Assembly (NCBI GenBank): GCA_046297455.1 | Contig: JBKBIT010000021.1 | Coordinates: 1-64,000, forward strand | Reading direction: 5' to 3' | From: ZYF759 sp046297455 | GTDB taxonomy: Bacteria > Pseudomonadota > Alphaproteobacteria > Rhizobiales > Rhizobiaceae | Length of the DNA stretch: 64,000 nucleotides | Part shown: positions 60,823 to 64,000 of the stretch, in pieces | How positions within the stretch are numbered: the stretch's first letter is position 1 | Layout: the number at the start of each line of letters is the position of its first letter | The notes under the pieces: model-generated | Seen by the model: the letters and a program-made list of their open reading frames with translations, nothing else | Told to the model about the DNA's origin: nothing | Databases searched by the model: none | Program-made: the position numbers and the translations under genes

Positions 60823-64000
<3,178 letters not shown>

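Overview
The window is a GC-rich chromosomal segment of an alphaproteobacterium, almost certainly of the order Hyphomicrobiales (Rhizobiales), closest in style to the Phyllobacteriaceae/Mesorhizobium side. Support comes from the block yqeY-carA / dnaG-rpoD, the LPS-core block greA-lpsB-lpsE-lpsD-lpsC-lrp next to trxB and an LsrB/VtlR-type LysR gene with a downstream AbcR-type sRNA, rhizobial families (BA14K, DUF1344, DUF3775, HlyU, extensin-like, ClpS2), and a rhizobial palindromic repeat at 427-532. I see no rRNA, tRNA, CRISPR array, insertion sequence or prophage. The window ends inside carB.

Layout. 1-1054: a strongly self-complementary noncoding stretch, the repeat, and an unrecognised cysteine-rich protein. 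1284-5090: an MFS carrier and an ABC-2 exporter pair divergent from a membrane-anchored LytTR regulator, with two tandem 14-bp repeats in the gap. 5140-7130: four small cytosolic genes. 7229-11443: rpoD and dnaG. 11539-14342: a UppP-like membrane protein lacking the usual glutamates, and a Na/Pi cotransporter. 14444-17442: three overlapping signalling genes. 17470-20492: yqeY, carA, a BA14K protein and a small orphan. 20517-25627: ugpBAEC behind a probable Pho box, with a GST gene upstream. 25727-27473: a tandem EAL pair, one intact and one degenerate. 27661-31135: an aspartate aminotransferase and an EF-G paralogue. 31153-33397: AbcR sRNA, LsrB/VtlR regulator and trxB.

33587-40427 is the surface-polysaccharide region: an O-antigen ligase-like protein, an internally deleted FkbM methyltransferase, Lrp, four glycosyltransferases of the LPS core, and greA. 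40597-46145 holds envelope and ion-transport genes (DUF486, DUF3775, extensin-like, CNNM/CorC-type, FMN reductase, mgtE). 46186-50088 holds a glyoxalase-fold/sigma-factor pair, a thioesterase, and an alcohol dehydrogenase with an enolase-superfamily dehydratase, probably for sugar-acid catabolism. 50150-60671 is an accessory run of mostly exported proteins: DUF1344, a Kazal-domain protein, Ogt, a lytic-transglycosylase lipoprotein, a caspase-fold protein with a long repeat tail, ClpS2, a D,D-carboxypeptidase, an M23 peptidase remnant, and a convergent pair of unknown exported proteins, one with an HEIGH motif. carB starts at 60823.

The items most worth a second look are the LytTR/ABC-2 divergon, the AbcR gene with a palindrome centred near -65, the UppP-like protein without its catalytic glutamates, the sigma factor with a glyoxalase-like tail beside a glyoxalase-fold gene, and the noncoding region at 60-305. 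I do not see one clear large undescribed system.
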